A stretch of 64,000 nucleotides of DNA from Ornithodoros turicata (lineage: Eukaryota; Arthropoda; Arachnida; Ixodida; Argasidae), in the NCBI RefSeq assembly GCF_037126465.1, contig NC_088204.1, positions 20,404,804-20,468,803 of the forward strand, in the 5' to 3' direction. The notes under the pieces were generated by a model. That model was given only the letters and a program-made list of their open reading frames with translations. It was not told the DNA's origin and searched no databases. Positions 63,367 to 64,000 of this stretch are shown one piece after another. Both the position numbers and the translations under genes were made by a program. Each line of letters begins with the position of its first letter. Positions within the stretch are counted from its first letter, which is position 1.

Positions 63367-64000
63367 GCAATGCACTACTTCACTTTCAATAATTCACTTT
63401 GTAATTATAAAAACTACGAAGTTGTCCCAATGAGAACATCTGGTCCCTTCGGTCACCTAACACCGTAGCCGTTTCCAAAACAAAAATCCATTCGATAGAT
63501 CGTCCGCAAAATATCCGTCAAGGAACGCCATTTTTTTCTTTATTTTGTTCATTGCGCATCTCCGAAGACACGTCTTTCCTTCACCCCAAATGTGAGAGGG
63601 TGAAAGAGCACACTCTCACCTGTTGAGTACTGGAAAAAGATTAAAAGAAAACAGAAAATTCAACCCAAGATAGGAGCAGTTTCGATAGCGTCACCCGATA
63701 CATTTGTTTCTGTTTTGTCTCCGCAAGTTAATGCTCATCTTCGATGCATGAGGCGCTGTGCTTCTTCACCGTCTCACATTGGGAGTGAAGGAAAGACGCG
63801 TCTCTGGAGATGCGCAATGAAGAAAAAAAAAAAGAAAAGTGTTCCTTCACGAATTTTTTTGCGGACGATCAATCGGACGCATTTTTGTTCTGAAAACGGC
63901 TACGGAATCAGGTGACCGAAGGGACTAGGTGTTCTCATTGTGACAACTTCGTAGTTTTTATAGTTAAAAAGTTCATTATTGAAAGTTAATTAGGACATTG
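63367..64000. mobile_element. Foldback element reaching the window end
   Basis: CTTTCAATAATTCACTTTGT and AAAAACTACGAAGTTGTCCC at left pair with ACAACTTCGTAGTTTTTATA and TCATTATTGAAAG at right. The inner arms CATCTCCGAAGACACGTCTT pair with AAGACGCGTCTCTGGAGATG. The right end may extend past 64000. Confidence 0.7.

Overview
The window is eukaryotic, intron-containing and very repeat-rich DNA. A tick or close relative is the best guess: it has tRNA-derived SINEs, I-type LINEs, dense hairpin (foldback) elements and arthropod-like digestive or secreted gene families. This is inference from content, with no species marker seen. Spliced genes with GT-AG introns, AATAAA signals, microsatellites and long homopolymer runs rule out bacteria.

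Layout. 0-0.8 kb: decayed Penelope-like element. 3.25-4.17 kb (minus): compact three-exon THAP-domain gene. 4.6-5.9 kb: foldback element split by a LINE 3' end with an (AAAT)n tail. 6.5-24.9 kb (plus): complete ten-exon pancreatic-lipase-like gene (499 codons plus stop, all splice phases consistent), its introns full of hairpin elements, SINE pieces and LINE remnants. 26-30 kb: run of TA-targeted foldback MITEs and a PIF/Harbinger transposase scrap. 31.3-36 kb: nearly full-length but broken I-type non-LTR retrotransposon (gag-like ORF1; endonuclease-RT-RNase H ORF2). 36.8-40.6 kb: two PEBP-like genes in tandem. 41.8-47.5 kb: LTR scrap, best SINE copy, a 968-bp hAT-type element with an 8-bp target duplication, a foldback element, and a lone THAP-like exon. 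48.4-52.1 kb: internally deleted, frameshifted Ty3/gypsy-like retrotransposon. 52.16-52.21 kb (minus): canonical hammerhead-ribozyme motif in a probable Penelope remnant. 54.0-54.5 kb: second hAT-type element. 54.9-60.7 kb: first four coding exons of a second lipase, paralogous to the first and running toward or past the window end. 55.4-64 kb: multiply nested hairpin elements.

How it fits together. The host genes are one THAP protein (possibly transposon-derived), two secreted lipases and two probable secreted PEBP-like proteins. The lipases are a tandem duplication: coding exons 1-4 sum to 604 nt in both, and a short motif near the presumed transcription start is shared. Everything else is mostly mobile DNA, with insertions whose order can be read from nesting and target-site duplications.
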